64,000 bases of DNA from assembly GCF_046115515.1 (NCBI RefSeq), contig NZ_CP175953.1; one strand, written 5' to 3'. This document shows positions 52,051-60,448 of the stretch, in pieces (position 1 is the stretch's first letter; every line of letters starts with the position of its first letter). The notes beneath the pieces were generated by a model. That model was not told the DNA's origin, did not search any database, and saw nothing but the letters and a program-made list of their open reading frames with translations. The translations under genes and the position numbers were made by a program. Origin of the DNA: Gracilimonas sp017641085 (GTDB taxonomy: Bacteria; Bacteroidota; Rhodothermia; Balneolales; Balneolaceae).

Positions 52051-52248
52051 TTACCCCTTATTTTCTGCTGTAAATTCAACGGTGTCTTTTGGGGGGATCA
52101 TCACATTGGTACCATCGGCCTGTTTTTCTTGTTTTTGATTGTGATGAACGGCTTTAAATGTACCCAAGCCTTTTATTTCTACGGAATTCTTCATGATTAT
52201 TTGATCACGAATCACAATTCCCAACGCTTCTAAAAACTCGTTTGTCAT
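52051..52248 (-). CDS. Short HU-family DNA-binding protein, N-terminal helices missing
   Basis: 65 residues. The second half of HU is recognisable: KNSVEIKGLGTFKAVHHNQK, then DGTNVMIPPKDTVEFTA, which corresponds to the HU core strand G-G-F-GTF, the beta arm and the last strand. The first helices that build the HU dimer appear shortened or absent, since the full family has about 90 residues. There is no room upstream: the barrel gene stop lies 5 bp away. It may bind DNA only with a partner, possibly the HU-like domain of the next gene (3 bp away). Confidence 0.7.
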   Translation of the reverse strand: MTNEFLEALGIVIRDQIIMKNSVEIKGLGTFKAVHHNQKQEKQADGTNVMIPPKDTVEFTAENKG

Positions 52249-52252
52249 GTTA

Positions 52253-53971
52253 TTAGAATTTTATGGTTAAACCTCCGAAAACCTGGAATGGTCGTTCCTG
52301 ATATCCATTCCAAATTTCATATTCCTGTCCCAAAAGATTTAATAGTTTGGCATAAACGCCAAAGGTATCATTAATTTGATATTCAACTCCGGCATTAAGC
52401 AGTACGTAAGCACTTAAATCTGAGTTTGCCGCCGGCGCTTCCCGTGAGCCAATATATTCTGCCCAACCGTTAATTGTAAGTTCTTTTATCACTTTATATG
52501 AAATAGCTCCTTCTACCCCAAGCTTCTCTTCATAAGGTATAAATCCGCCCCCGCTTAACTTTGGGCTGCGAACATACACTTTCCCGTCAAACCAGAATTT
52601 CTCAGGAAGTAATTGCTGGCTGGCTCCGGCGTAGAGTTCAAAGATGTTAGCTTCTGCATAGTTAATTTCATAAAAGCCTGCGGTATTGGATGGCGGGAGT
52701 GTCTGACGCCGGTAATATGCATAATCTTTAACGTGACGGTAATTAACTCCTCCAAAAATCCGGTTGCCATCAAACAGCTGGAAATTGACTTCGCCGGTAG
52801 TCCCAAGGTGATAAGCATGACGAAGTTGATTCTGAACATTCAGGAATCGATTGTACTGGTGGTGTGATTGCTGAGTATGCATTTCAGGTTTAGCAAAGAC
52901 TGTTCCTGAAATAGAAAGAGCGTTGCTAAAGTTATGTTTAATTCGGATCTCAGGAGTAAAATAGATCTTGCTGGTGGTTGGATCTGAGATATACTCAATT
53001 CCTCCTTTTCCACTGATTCTGGTACTGAAGTTCAACAATCGCTCATACTCAAAAGAAGCTTCGGCATCTACCCAGCTTTGATCGGATGATACAGGGTTGG
53101 AATAGTTTCCGGCTTCAATAGAGGCGCTAATATCAAAGGTTTCATAAAGGCGATTACCCGGCCAGTAGTAAGAAAATGTAGCATGACCAATCTGCTCATC
53201 CAAATCTCCTGAAAGGCCGGAGTTTCCGGCATCTAATGAAGTATTAAATACATTTCCTCCTAAAGCGGCTCGCCATCCGGTCAGTGTATTCCTGGACTGT
53301 TGAAGCGAAATCTGCGCAGAGCCTCCGGTATAACTTTTGTTGGATGTTTTACCAATAAAATTCTGCTGTAAATTATCGGAGAGGTTAAACAGATCATTAT
53401 AATCGCTTAGCCCTCCCACATCAATGGTAAGCCTGAGATCATCCTGAACCCTGGTTATGTAACTTACATTGGCATCCAAATATCGAAAGGAGCTTACCTG
53501 ATTGTCTAAGTGTCCATCTGAAGCCCGCATGTTTACATCGGCAGAAATCAGGCTTTTTTCATTCAGCTTATAAAACCCATACCCATTCAGCTCCGGCGTG
53601 ATAAAACTGCCAAAACCACCTCTTATGTAAGCATTTATGCGATCCGGATTGGTGAGAACAGATCGTTGAGGGGGTGCTGGGCGGCCGAGTTGAGTGATAG
53701 AGATATCGGCTACGGCTTCTTCCCTCGTCTCCATAAAAGGCATGCGGTTGGGATCGATCTGGAAAACCCGCGGCTTTGGGTTGAAGCCCAAAATCGGCTG
53801 TCGTCTGAGGCCCGGAAAGCGTGCCTGGAATTCACTTCGAATCTCAATATCCTGAGGGTTAATTTCCGGTAAAAGGGAATTATCAGCCCCTTGTTGTCCG
53901 CCCTGTGCAAAGGCGAAAATCGGGCAAAAAAGAATAAATAGGGTAAATAATAGCGGTCTTGATCTCATCAT
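52253..53971 (-). CDS. TonB-dependent-receptor-like outer-membrane beta-barrel without a plug
   Basis: 572 residues from an ATG at 53969-53971 placed just before the signal peptide (LLFTLFILFCPIFAFAQGGQ); an upstream in-frame start is less likely. The protein is almost all beta-strand with the C-terminal LLGQEYEIWNGYQERPFQVF and final GGLTIKF typical of TonB-dependent receptors. No N-terminal plug or TonB box was recognised, so about 100 residues of linker precede the barrel. It lies upstream of the HU, SPOR, ExbB, ExbD and TonB genes in the same leftward run, with gaps of only a few bases. Confidence 0.8.
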   Translation of the reverse strand: MMRSRPLLFTLFILFCPIFAFAQGGQQGADNSLLPEINPQDIEIRSEFQARFPGLRRQPILGFNPKPRVFQIDPNRMPFMETREEAVADISITQLGRPAPPQRSVLTNPDRINAYIRGGFGSFITPELNGYGFYKLNEKSLISADVNMRASDGHLDNQVSSFRYLDANVSYITRVQDDLRLTIDVGGLSDYNDLFNLSDNLQQNFIGKTSNKSYTGGSAQISLQQSRNTLTGWRAALGGNVFNTSLDAGNSGLSGDLDEQIGHATFSYYWPGNRLYETFDISASIEAGNYSNPVSSDQSWVDAEASFEYERLLNFSTRISGKGGIEYISDPTTSKIYFTPEIRIKHNFSNALSISGTVFAKPEMHTQQSHHQYNRFLNVQNQLRHAYHLGTTGEVNFQLFDGNRIFGGVNYRHVKDYAYYRRQTLPPSNTAGFYEINYAEANIFELYAGASQQLLPEKFWFDGKVYVRSPKLSGGGFIPYEEKLGVEGAISYKVIKELTINGWAEYIGSREAPAANSDLSAYVLLNAGVEYQINDTFGVYAKLLNLLGQEYEIWNGYQERPFQVFGGLTIKF

Positions 53972-54168
53972 GGAACTGCGTTTCCTGAATGTACTAATTT
54001 TTATAGGAAGGATTAAGCGTTTACTAACGAAAAGATGTACCGTGAAATGTTGGTTTGTGTTCCTCATAAAACGCGAATGGAAGTCTCAAAGACTACTATT
54101 CCCTGATTGAAAACAAAATGATCTTAGCTCAGAGATTCCTCATCAAGTGTGGAATGACGGGGTTGATA

Positions 54169-55278
54169 TCAAGACCGCTCCAGCATTCGGTTTAATGCAA
54201 GCACCGCATTTTTTGCCACGGCTTCAGGCACGGTTATTTGATTAACCACTTCTCCCTCTTCCAGCTTCTCCAGCGCCCACAGTAAATGTGGAAGATCAAT
54301 GCGATTCATCGTCAGGCAGGGACACATAAACGGGTTCAGGGAAACAATCTCTTTATCCGGGTTTTCCTGTGCCAGCCGGTTCACCAGGTTCATTTCGGTG
54401 CCGATGGCCCATTTTGTACCGGGCTCAGCATTTTCAACGGTATCAATGATAAAACTGGTGGAGCCGTTGAAGTCGGAAGCCTGAACCACATCATAGGTGC
54501 ATTCGGGATGAACCAGAATTTTTGTGTCAGGTTCCTGCTTGCGAAGATTTTCGATGTGCTTAATATTAAACTTCTCATGAACAGAGCAGTGCCCTTTCCA
54601 GAGAATAACTTTCACATCTTCAAAATCGCCGTCATAGATGAACTCCCCTTCAATGGGAGCCCAAATGGCCATCTGATCGAGAGGAACTCCCAGGTCGAAA
54701 GCCGTATTTCGGCCCAAATGTTGATCTGGTAAAAACAGAATGCGCTCTTTTTGGGTGAAGGCCCATTCCAGCATTTTTTTGGCGTTAGAGGAGGTCACCG
54801 TGGCTCCGCCATGTTTGCCTACAAAGCCCTTGATGGCTGCGGTAGAGTTGACGTAGGTAAGTGGCAAGATGGTATCACCCCAAATTTCCTGCATTTTCAC
54901 CCAGCCCAGCTCGGTTTGATCGATATCGGCCATATCTGCCATCGAACAACCGGCGCGCATGTCAGGGAGAATTACTTTTTGATCTGGTCCGGTGAGCATA
55001 TCAGCCGTTTCGGCCATAAAGTGAACGCCACAGAATGCAATAAATTCAGCATTGGGCATTTCGGCACAGATTTGAGCAAGTTTCAGGGAATCGCCCCGGG
55101 CATCCGCAAACTGTATCACTTCATCCTTTTGGTAATGATGACCCGGAATAAACAGCCGTTCGCCGAATTTGGCTTTTATTTCCAGGATACGAGCTTCCAT
55201 TTCTTCCTGGGAAAGCTCACTGTATCGCTTGGGAAGGGATACTTCGGATTCAATCTCTAAAACATCTAAAACTTCCAT
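54169..55278 (-). CDS. nadA: Quinolinate synthase
   Basis: 369 residues from ATG 55276-55278 (GTG nine bases upstream is possible). Fe-S ligand cysteines are in AEFIAFCGVHFM, HPECTYDVVQAS and LNPFMCPCLTMNRI, the three spaced sites that hold the [4Fe-4S] cluster. It condenses iminoaspartate with dihydroxyacetone phosphate to quinolinate. nadC lies upstream of it in the same leftward direction. nadB was not seen in the window. Confidence 0.95.
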   Translation of the reverse strand: MEVLDVLEIESEVSLPKRYSELSQEEMEARILEIKAKFGERLFIPGHHYQKDEVIQFADARGDSLKLAQICAEMPNAEFIAFCGVHFMAETADMLTGPDQKVILPDMRAGCSMADMADIDQTELGWVKMQEIWGDTILPLTYVNSTAAIKGFVGKHGGATVTSSNAKKMLEWAFTQKERILFLPDQHLGRNTAFDLGVPLDQMAIWAPIEGEFIYDGDFEDVKVILWKGHCSVHEKFNIKHIENLRKQEPDTKILVHPECTYDVVQASDFNGSTSFIIDTVENAEPGTKWAIGTEMNLVNRLAQENPDKEIVSLNPFMCPCLTMNRIDLPHLLWALEKLEEGEVVNQITVPEAVAKNAVLALNRMLERS

Positions 55279-55406
55279 AAAACTCACATTCGCTGCGATG
55301 TCACAAAACCCGAAGGCATGATAAAGTCGAGCTGATTTAATTCAAGTTATTGAACAACCACAAAGTTAAGAAAAAATTCAATGAATTCGCGTTTTCGCCA
55401 AGCCAC

Positions 55407-56237
55407 TCACTCGAGGTTAAAACTGATATCCAGGGCCTTAACAGAATGTGTCAGCCAGCCCAGAGAAATTACATCTGCACCACAATCTTTATAACCGGCG
55501 ATGTTCTCCGGGTTGATGCCGCCGGAGACTTCAACAACAATCTCGTCAGGGATTAATTGCATCAGTTCTTTTACTTCTTCCGGAGAGCGGTTGTCGAGCA
55601 TGATAACATCTGCTTTTGCTTTTACTGCCTCCAGCACCTGCTTTTTATTTTCCGTTTCTACTTCAATTTTAACCATATGTCCAATCTGGGCTCGTACCAG
55701 CTCAACCGCACTTTTTATGTTACCCGCAGCTTTAATGTGATTGTCTTTGATCATGACCCCGTCATCCAGCCTGAAGCGGTGATTTTTGCCCCCGCCGCAG
55801 CGTACGGCATACTTCTGCAATGAGCGCAGGCCCGGCAATGTTTTTCGGGTATCGGTTATGGTAATGTTGGGATCTCCAAGCAGCTCAATAACCTGCCGGG
55901 TAGATGAGGCGATTCCGCTCAGGTGCTGAATCAAATTCAGAATAACCCGCTCGCCCTTCAGTAATACCTGAACAGGGGCTTCAACTTCGGCTATTTTCTC
56001 CCCTTCTTTTACAGGCATACCGTCATTTTTATGAAGGGAAATCTTAGCCGACTCATCTAACATTTGGTATCCGGCGGTTATAACTTCCAGCCCTGCCAAT
56101 ACCCCATCAGCCTTAGCGGTGTAAACGCCCTTCCCAAGCTGGTTTTTGGGAAAAATAGAATCGGAAGTCAGGTTGCCCATTCCAATATCTTCACGAAAAG
56201 CGTTGGTCAGAATTTCTTTTAGCTCAAGATGGTTCAT
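55407..56237 (-). CDS. nadC: Nicotinate-nucleotide diphosphorylase (quinolinate phosphoribosyltransferase)
   Basis: 276 residues. Motifs: LNLIQHLSGIASSTRQVIEL, ITDTRKTLPGLRSLQKYAVR, GGGKNHRFRLDDGVMIKDNH and VEVSGGINPENI, ending in VDISFNLE-like residues. It converts quinolinate to nicotinate mononucleotide. With nadA it provides de novo NAD. It is divergent from the cysteine desulfurase gene. Confidence 0.96.
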   Translation of the reverse strand: MNHLELKEILTNAFREDIGMGNLTSDSIFPKNQLGKGVYTAKADGVLAGLEVITAGYQMLDESAKISLHKNDGMPVKEGEKIAEVEAPVQVLLKGERVILNLIQHLSGIASSTRQVIELLGDPNITITDTRKTLPGLRSLQKYAVRCGGGKNHRFRLDDGVMIKDNHIKAAGNIKSAVELVRAQIGHMVKIEVETENKKQVLEAVKAKADVIMLDNRSPEEVKELMQLIPDEIVVEVSGGINPENIAGYKDCGADVISLGWLTHSVKALDISFNLE

Positions 56238-56317
56238 AAAAGTGAATCAGCCGTTTTATTTGTCTATTTTCAAAGGGCAACAAAGATACCTTTTTTTAAA
56301 CATAAGAGCGATCGTCG

Positions 56318-57490
56318 ATGATTTACCTGGACCATGCCGCTACAACGCCCATAAGTGACAAAGCGCTGGAGGTGTACGTAAATGTCTCGAAGCATTATTT
56401 TGGTAACCCCAGCAGTATGCACGATGAAGGCTCTTCGGCAAAGCAAATACTGGAAGCATCCGCAAAAACCATTGCCGGGACTTTAAACGCCCGACCTAAA
56501 GATGTGTTCTTTACTTCCGGAGCATCGGAATCGAGTTTTCTGGCAATCTATTCATTGTTGAATTCGCTGGGTGAAAAATCGGGACACCTGATTACCACAC
56601 CCATCGAGCATTCTTCGGTGAGAAACCTGTTTTTAAAGCTAAAGCAGGAAGGGTATGAAGTATCGGTAGTTTCTGTAAATGAGTTTGGGGAAGTGGATTT
56701 TGAGGAGTTGAAAAACCTGGTTCGGGAAGACACCGTGCTAGCCTCAATTCAGCACGTGAATTCGGAAATCGGAACCATTCAGGATTTAGCCAAGATAGGT
56801 GCTTTTCTTCATGAAAAAAGCGTGATGCTTCATAGCGATTGTGTGCAAAGCTTTGGCCGGATCCCGATAGATGTACAAGCCTTAAACGTGGACGCCATTT
56901 CCCTTTCAAGCCATAAAATTTATGGGCCGAAAGGATGCGGGGCGGTTTGGATGAACCCCAAATTGGAATGGAAACCGGTGTTCCCGGATACAGATAATCA
57001 AAAGAAATTTAAGCCCGGAACAGCAGATGTTCCCACTGTTGCAGCTTTTGCAACGGCAGCCAAGTTAATCACACAAAACCGCGAGACTGAACAACATCGA
57101 ATTCTAAAATTTAAGGAGCAGCTATTAGCCGAATTAGCAAAGCTTGATTATGAGGTAGTGGTAGAGCAGCATCCGCGTGAGTATGTGCCCAATATTTTAG
57201 GCTTGCGGTTTCCAGGTATCGAAGGGCAGTTTTTTATGCTGGAATGCAGCCAGGCCGGACTGGCAATCTCAACCGGGAGCGCCTGTCAGGTTGGTTCAGA
57301 AAAACCAAACAAGACCATGACGGCCATTGGAAAAGATGAACAAGAAGCCCAGGAGTTTGTGCGTTTATCGTTCGGAAAGGAAAATCAAATGGAACAGATT
57401 CCACAGATAATTGAAAAAATGAGTGGTATCTTGAAAAGACACTTTGAAAAGGTAAATCATCATAAGAAGAAAGAAGGGATGACGACATGA
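56318..57490 (+). CDS. Cysteine desulfurase (NifS/IscS-like)
   Basis: 390 residues of a class V aminotransferase. DHAATTPISDKALEVY near the start, the PLP-lysine in SLSSHKIYGPKGCGAVW, and the sulfur-accepting loop with a Cys in ISTGSACQVGSEKPNKTM. The single-Cys loop fits NifS/IscS group I enzymes. Being next to nadA/nadC suggests a dedicated sulfur source for the NadA Fe-S cluster, as found for NifS-like genes beside nad genes elsewhere. It overlaps the DsbA-like gene by 4 bp (ATGA). Confidence 0.93.
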   Translation: MIYLDHAATTPISDKALEVYVNVSKHYFGNPSSMHDEGSSAKQILEASAKTIAGTLNARPKDVFFTSGASESSFLAIYSLLNSLGEKSGHLITTPIEHSSVRNLFLKLKQEGYEVSVVSVNEFGEVDFEELKNLVREDTVLASIQHVNSEIGTIQDLAKIGAFLHEKSVMLHSDCVQSFGRIPIDVQALNVDAISLSSHKIYGPKGCGAVWMNPKLEWKPVFPDTDNQKKFKPGTADVPTVAAFATAAKLITQNRETEQHRILKFKEQLLAELAKLDYEVVVEQHPREYVPNILGLRFPGIEGQFFMLECSQAGLAISTGSACQVGSEKPNKTMTAIGKDEQEAQEFVRLSFGKENQMEQIPQIIEKMSGILKRHFEKVNHHKKKEGMTT

Positions 57491-58053
57491 AACGAGGATT
57501 ATTCTTACTCACGCTATTTGGGCTTTTATTCAACAGCACGGCATTTAGCCAAGGTTCAGGAGAGTCGGAAACGAGAATCAATATTGTGAAATACAGTGAT
57601 TACCAGTGCCCGGCCTGTAAATACTTTGTATCCATCGAAGAGCAGCTGAAGGAAGAATATGGAGCTGAGATTTCCATCACTACCAAGCACTTTCCGCTGA
57701 ATATGCACGAATATGCGCAACTGGCATCACGGGTTGCCGAGGCCGCCAGGGAGCAGGACAAATACCAGGAAATGCATGACATGATTTTTGCCGGGCAGGA
57801 ACAATGGGCCCGTGGAAATGCAGAAGCCATTTTTATCGGATATGCCAAAAGCCTGGACCTGGATATGGAACAGTTCAGAAATGATATGAACTCCGCCGAT
57901 ATGCAGCGAAAAGTGATGGCAGATAAACGGGAAGGGTTGAGTCTGAACGTAAATTCAACGCCTACATTCTTCATTAATGGAACCAAGTTGGAGAACAACC
58001 CGCGCACCTTTGAGCAGTTCAAGCAGCTTATTGAGGCAATGGTTAAATCGTAA
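57487..58053 (+). CDS. Secreted DsbA-like thioredoxin-fold protein
   Basis: 188 residues. Signal peptide FLLTLFGLLFNSTAFSQG, then the active-site CPAC (Cys41-Cys44 in YSDYQCPACKYF) and the cis-Pro loop VNSTPTFFING. This is the DsbA/BdbD-like group of periplasmic oxidoreductases. It likely makes or repairs disulfide bonds in exported proteins. Its start overlaps the desulfurase stop. Confidence 0.92.
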   Translation: MKRGLFLLTLFGLLFNSTAFSQGSGESETRINIVKYSDYQCPACKYFVSIEEQLKEEYGAEISITTKHFPLNMHEYAQLASRVAEAAREQDKYQEMHDMIFAGQEQWARGNAEAIFIGYAKSLDLDMEQFRNDMNSADMQRKVMADKREGLSLNVNSTPTFFINGTKLENNPRTFEQFKQLIEAMVKS

Positions 58054-58159
58054 CCGTTTCCTTTGATTTTATTGCTACTAAATCGTGAAAGCACAAAAGG
58101 CTTAGTGGTTTTTATGCCGTACTGTGCTTGAAATAGCAAGTAATGAAGTTGTAGGGTCT

Positions 58160-58263
58160 CTTCGCTACGACGCAGAGCGTCAGGAGCGAGATTGTCTCGT
58201 ACACCAAATAGATTTTTGTGCATCCTTCAAAATTCAGTGTTTGATGTTCAATATTCGACGTTC
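58160..58263. repeat. Intergenic repeats upstream of argS
   Basis: The 58054-58306 gap has no gene. At 58161-58189 a stretch reading CGACGCAGAGCGTCAGGAGC resembles CTACGCAGAACGTCAGACCG at 40530-40549. At 58237-58263 a TGTTCAATATTCGACGTTC stretch resembles the palindrome at 39920-39962. Both are short, degenerate and partly palindromic. Confidence 0.5.
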
Positions 58264-58306
58264 TTTTCCCTTATCTTTGGGGTGAATTTTGAAACCCATT
58301 TTTTTC

Positions 58307-59935
58307 ATGAAAGAATATTTAGTTGAGATCCTTAGTAAGTCGCTGGATCAATTTGAGCTGGAAGAACAACCGGAGATTCGTATTGAGGAACCCAATCAAC
58401 CCGAACACGGGGATGCTTCCACAAATGTAGCGATGATGTTGGCCAAGCCTTTGAAGAATAATCCCCGGGCTATCGCTCAGCAAATTGTAGATGGACTGCA
58501 ATATGACGAGAAGAAAATTTCAGCTGTTGAAATAGCCGGTCCCGGTTTCATTAATTTCCGATTTGCCGAGGATTATTTGTTTGATGAACTGGGAGAAATT
58601 CTGGGCACCGGGTCTGAATACGGGAAAACAGATGCCTATAAAGGGAAAAAGGTGCTGGTTGAATTTGTGAGTGCCAATCCGACCGGCCCGTTAACGGTGG
58701 GTCACGGCCGAAATGCCGTGTTAGGCGATACCGTTTCCCGTCTCCTGGAATGGACCGGCGCTGACGTAGAGCGTGAATATTATTTTAATGACGCCGGCCG
58801 TCAAATGCGTGTTCTTGGAGAAAGTGTTCAGGCCCGCTATTTGGAGCTGTTAGGCAAAAGTGACGAATTTCCGGAGGGCGGTTACGAAGGTGAATACATC
58901 CGGGACATCGCCCAGGCTTTGGTGGATGATTACGGAGAGGACCTGGTTGATGCTGAAGATGAAAAGCCGTTCAAAGAAAAAGCCGAAGAAGAAATTTTTG
59001 CGGACATCAGCAGAACTCTGGATCGGATGGGCATCAAGATGGATTCTTATTTCAATGAGCACAGCCTTTATGAAGACGGCAAAATTGAGGAAACTATAGA
59101 GAAGCTGCGAAAGCTTGAATTAGCGTATGATAAAGACGGGGCCGTTTGGTTTAAAACCACTGAATTTGGTAAAGACAAAGACACCGTTCTGGTAAAAAGC
59201 ACCGGCGAACCCACCTATCGTCTCCCGGACATTGCCTATCATGCGAATAAACTGGATCGTGGTTTCGACCTGTGTGTGGATGTATTTGGAGCCGATCATA
59301 TTGCTACCTATCCGGATGTGCTTTCGGGGATAAAATCTCTGGGCTACGATCCTGATAAAGTGGACGTGGTGGTTTACCAGTTTGTGACCATCGTTAAGGA
59401 CGGCAAGCCATTCAAAATGAGTACCCGTAAAGCGAACTTTGTCACCCTCGACGAACTCATGGACGAGGTGGGGGCCGATGTAACCCGCTTCTTCTTCCTG
59501 ATGCGTTCACCCAACACGCATCTTGAGTTTGATATCGCCCAGGCGAAAGAGGCCGGAGAGAAAAACCCGGTGTTTTACCTGCAGTATGCACATGCCCGAA
59601 TTTCCAGCATTCTCCGAAAAGTAGAAGATGAATATGATTTTTCAGGTGAAGTTGATCTAAGCCTGCTCAGCCATCCGGCGGAAATCACACTCATTAAAAC
59701 CATGCTGAAGTTTCCTGAAACCGTTGCGACAGCGGCCAGGCTTAGGGAGCCTCATCATGTAATCACCTTTTTAAATCAGCTGGCCTCAGATTTTACGAGC
59801 TTCTATCACGACTGCCGAATTCTGGGAGAAGATGAAGAACTGGCGCAGGCCCGAATGGAACTAGCCAAAGCCGTAGCGCAAGTGTTAAGAAATGGGTTGG
59901 GTATTTTAGGTATCACCGCTCCGGAACAAATGTAA
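58307..59935 (+). CDS. argS: Arginyl-tRNA synthetase
   Basis: 542 residues from ATG 58307. The N-terminal Add-1 domain is followed by the class I HIGH-type motif in SANPTGPLTVGHGRNAVLGD and the KMSKS-type motif KPFKMSTRKANFV, with the C-terminal DALR anticodon domain ending in VLRNGLGILGITAPEQM. It charges tRNA-Arg. An in-frame TTG upstream at 58289 is possible. The next gene follows by 4 bp. Confidence 0.96.
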   Translation: MKEYLVEILSKSLDQFELEEQPEIRIEEPNQPEHGDASTNVAMMLAKPLKNNPRAIAQQIVDGLQYDEKKISAVEIAGPGFINFRFAEDYLFDELGEILGTGSEYGKTDAYKGKKVLVEFVSANPTGPLTVGHGRNAVLGDTVSRLLEWTGADVEREYYFNDAGRQMRVLGESVQARYLELLGKSDEFPEGGYEGEYIRDIAQALVDDYGEDLVDAEDEKPFKEKAEEEIFADISRTLDRMGIKMDSYFNEHSLYEDGKIEETIEKLRKLELAYDKDGAVWFKTTEFGKDKDTVLVKSTGEPTYRLPDIAYHANKLDRGFDLCVDVFGADHIATYPDVLSGIKSLGYDPDKVDVVVYQFVTIVKDGKPFKMSTRKANFVTLDELMDEVGADVTRFFFLMRSPNTHLEFDIAQAKEAGEKNPVFYLQYAHARISSILRKVEDEYDFSGEVDLSLLSHPAEITLIKTMLKFPETVATAARLREPHHVITFLNQLASDFTSFYHDCRILGEDEELAQARMELAKAVAQVLRNGLGILGITAPEQM

Positions 59936-59939
59936 GCAG

Positions 59940-60347
59940 ATGAGCAAAATTATAAATGAAAACGTAGGGTTAATCGCATGTCTTCTATTTGTAGCATCAG
60001 GCTGTGGGTACTTTGACTTTAGTGCAGACCCGCGCTTTTGCGATGAGGTGAATATAGTGGTGGAGAAAATGCCACAATTGATAGGCGGAATGTCTCAACT
60101 TCAGGAAAGTGTGGAGTATCCTGCTGAAGCAAAGGAAGCAGGAATTGAGGGTAGGGTCACTGTTCAGTTTGTGGTAAATAAATTAGGACAGACGACAAGG
60201 GTTCAGATAATCAGGGGAATTGGCGGCGGAGCAGATGAAGCAGCTGTCAGTGCTGTTGAAGAAGCTAAATTTGAGCCTGGCAAACATAACGGTAAACCGG
60301 TCTGTGTTCAGTATGCTTTACCCATAAATTTTCGTTTAGAGAGTTAG
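59940..60347 (+). CDS. Lipoprotein with a TonB C-terminal domain
   Basis: 135 residues. A lipobox follows a hydrophobic signal (CLLFVASGCG), so the mature protein starts at Cys22. The rest is essentially a TonB-C domain: YPAEAKEAGIEGRVTVQFVV, NKLGQTTRVQIIRGIGG and AKFEPGKHNGKPVCVQYALP. There is no long periplasmic linker, so it cannot span the periplasm as TonB does. Bacteroidota have many such TonB-C proteins of unclear role. It lies 4 bp after argS. Confidence 0.85.
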   Translation: MSKIINENVGLIACLLFVASGCGYFDFSADPRFCDEVNIVVEKMPQLIGGMSQLQESVEYPAEAKEAGIEGRVTVQFVVNKLGQTTRVQIIRGIGGGADEAAVSAVEEAKFEPGKHNGKPVCVQYALPINFRLES

Positions 60348-60448
60348 GCAAGAGTTAGTTCTCCGCTTGTGCGGTTTAGTACTAAAAACGGTTTATAAAG
60401 GTAATGTCCAAGCGGAAGCTTGAACCAGTTTGTACAAAGATTAATAAT

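Noticed and set aside
56752..56768. CACGTGAATTC in the cysteine desulfurase gene as parS
   Set aside because: It lacks the palindromic TTTC/GAAAC flanks required for parS.
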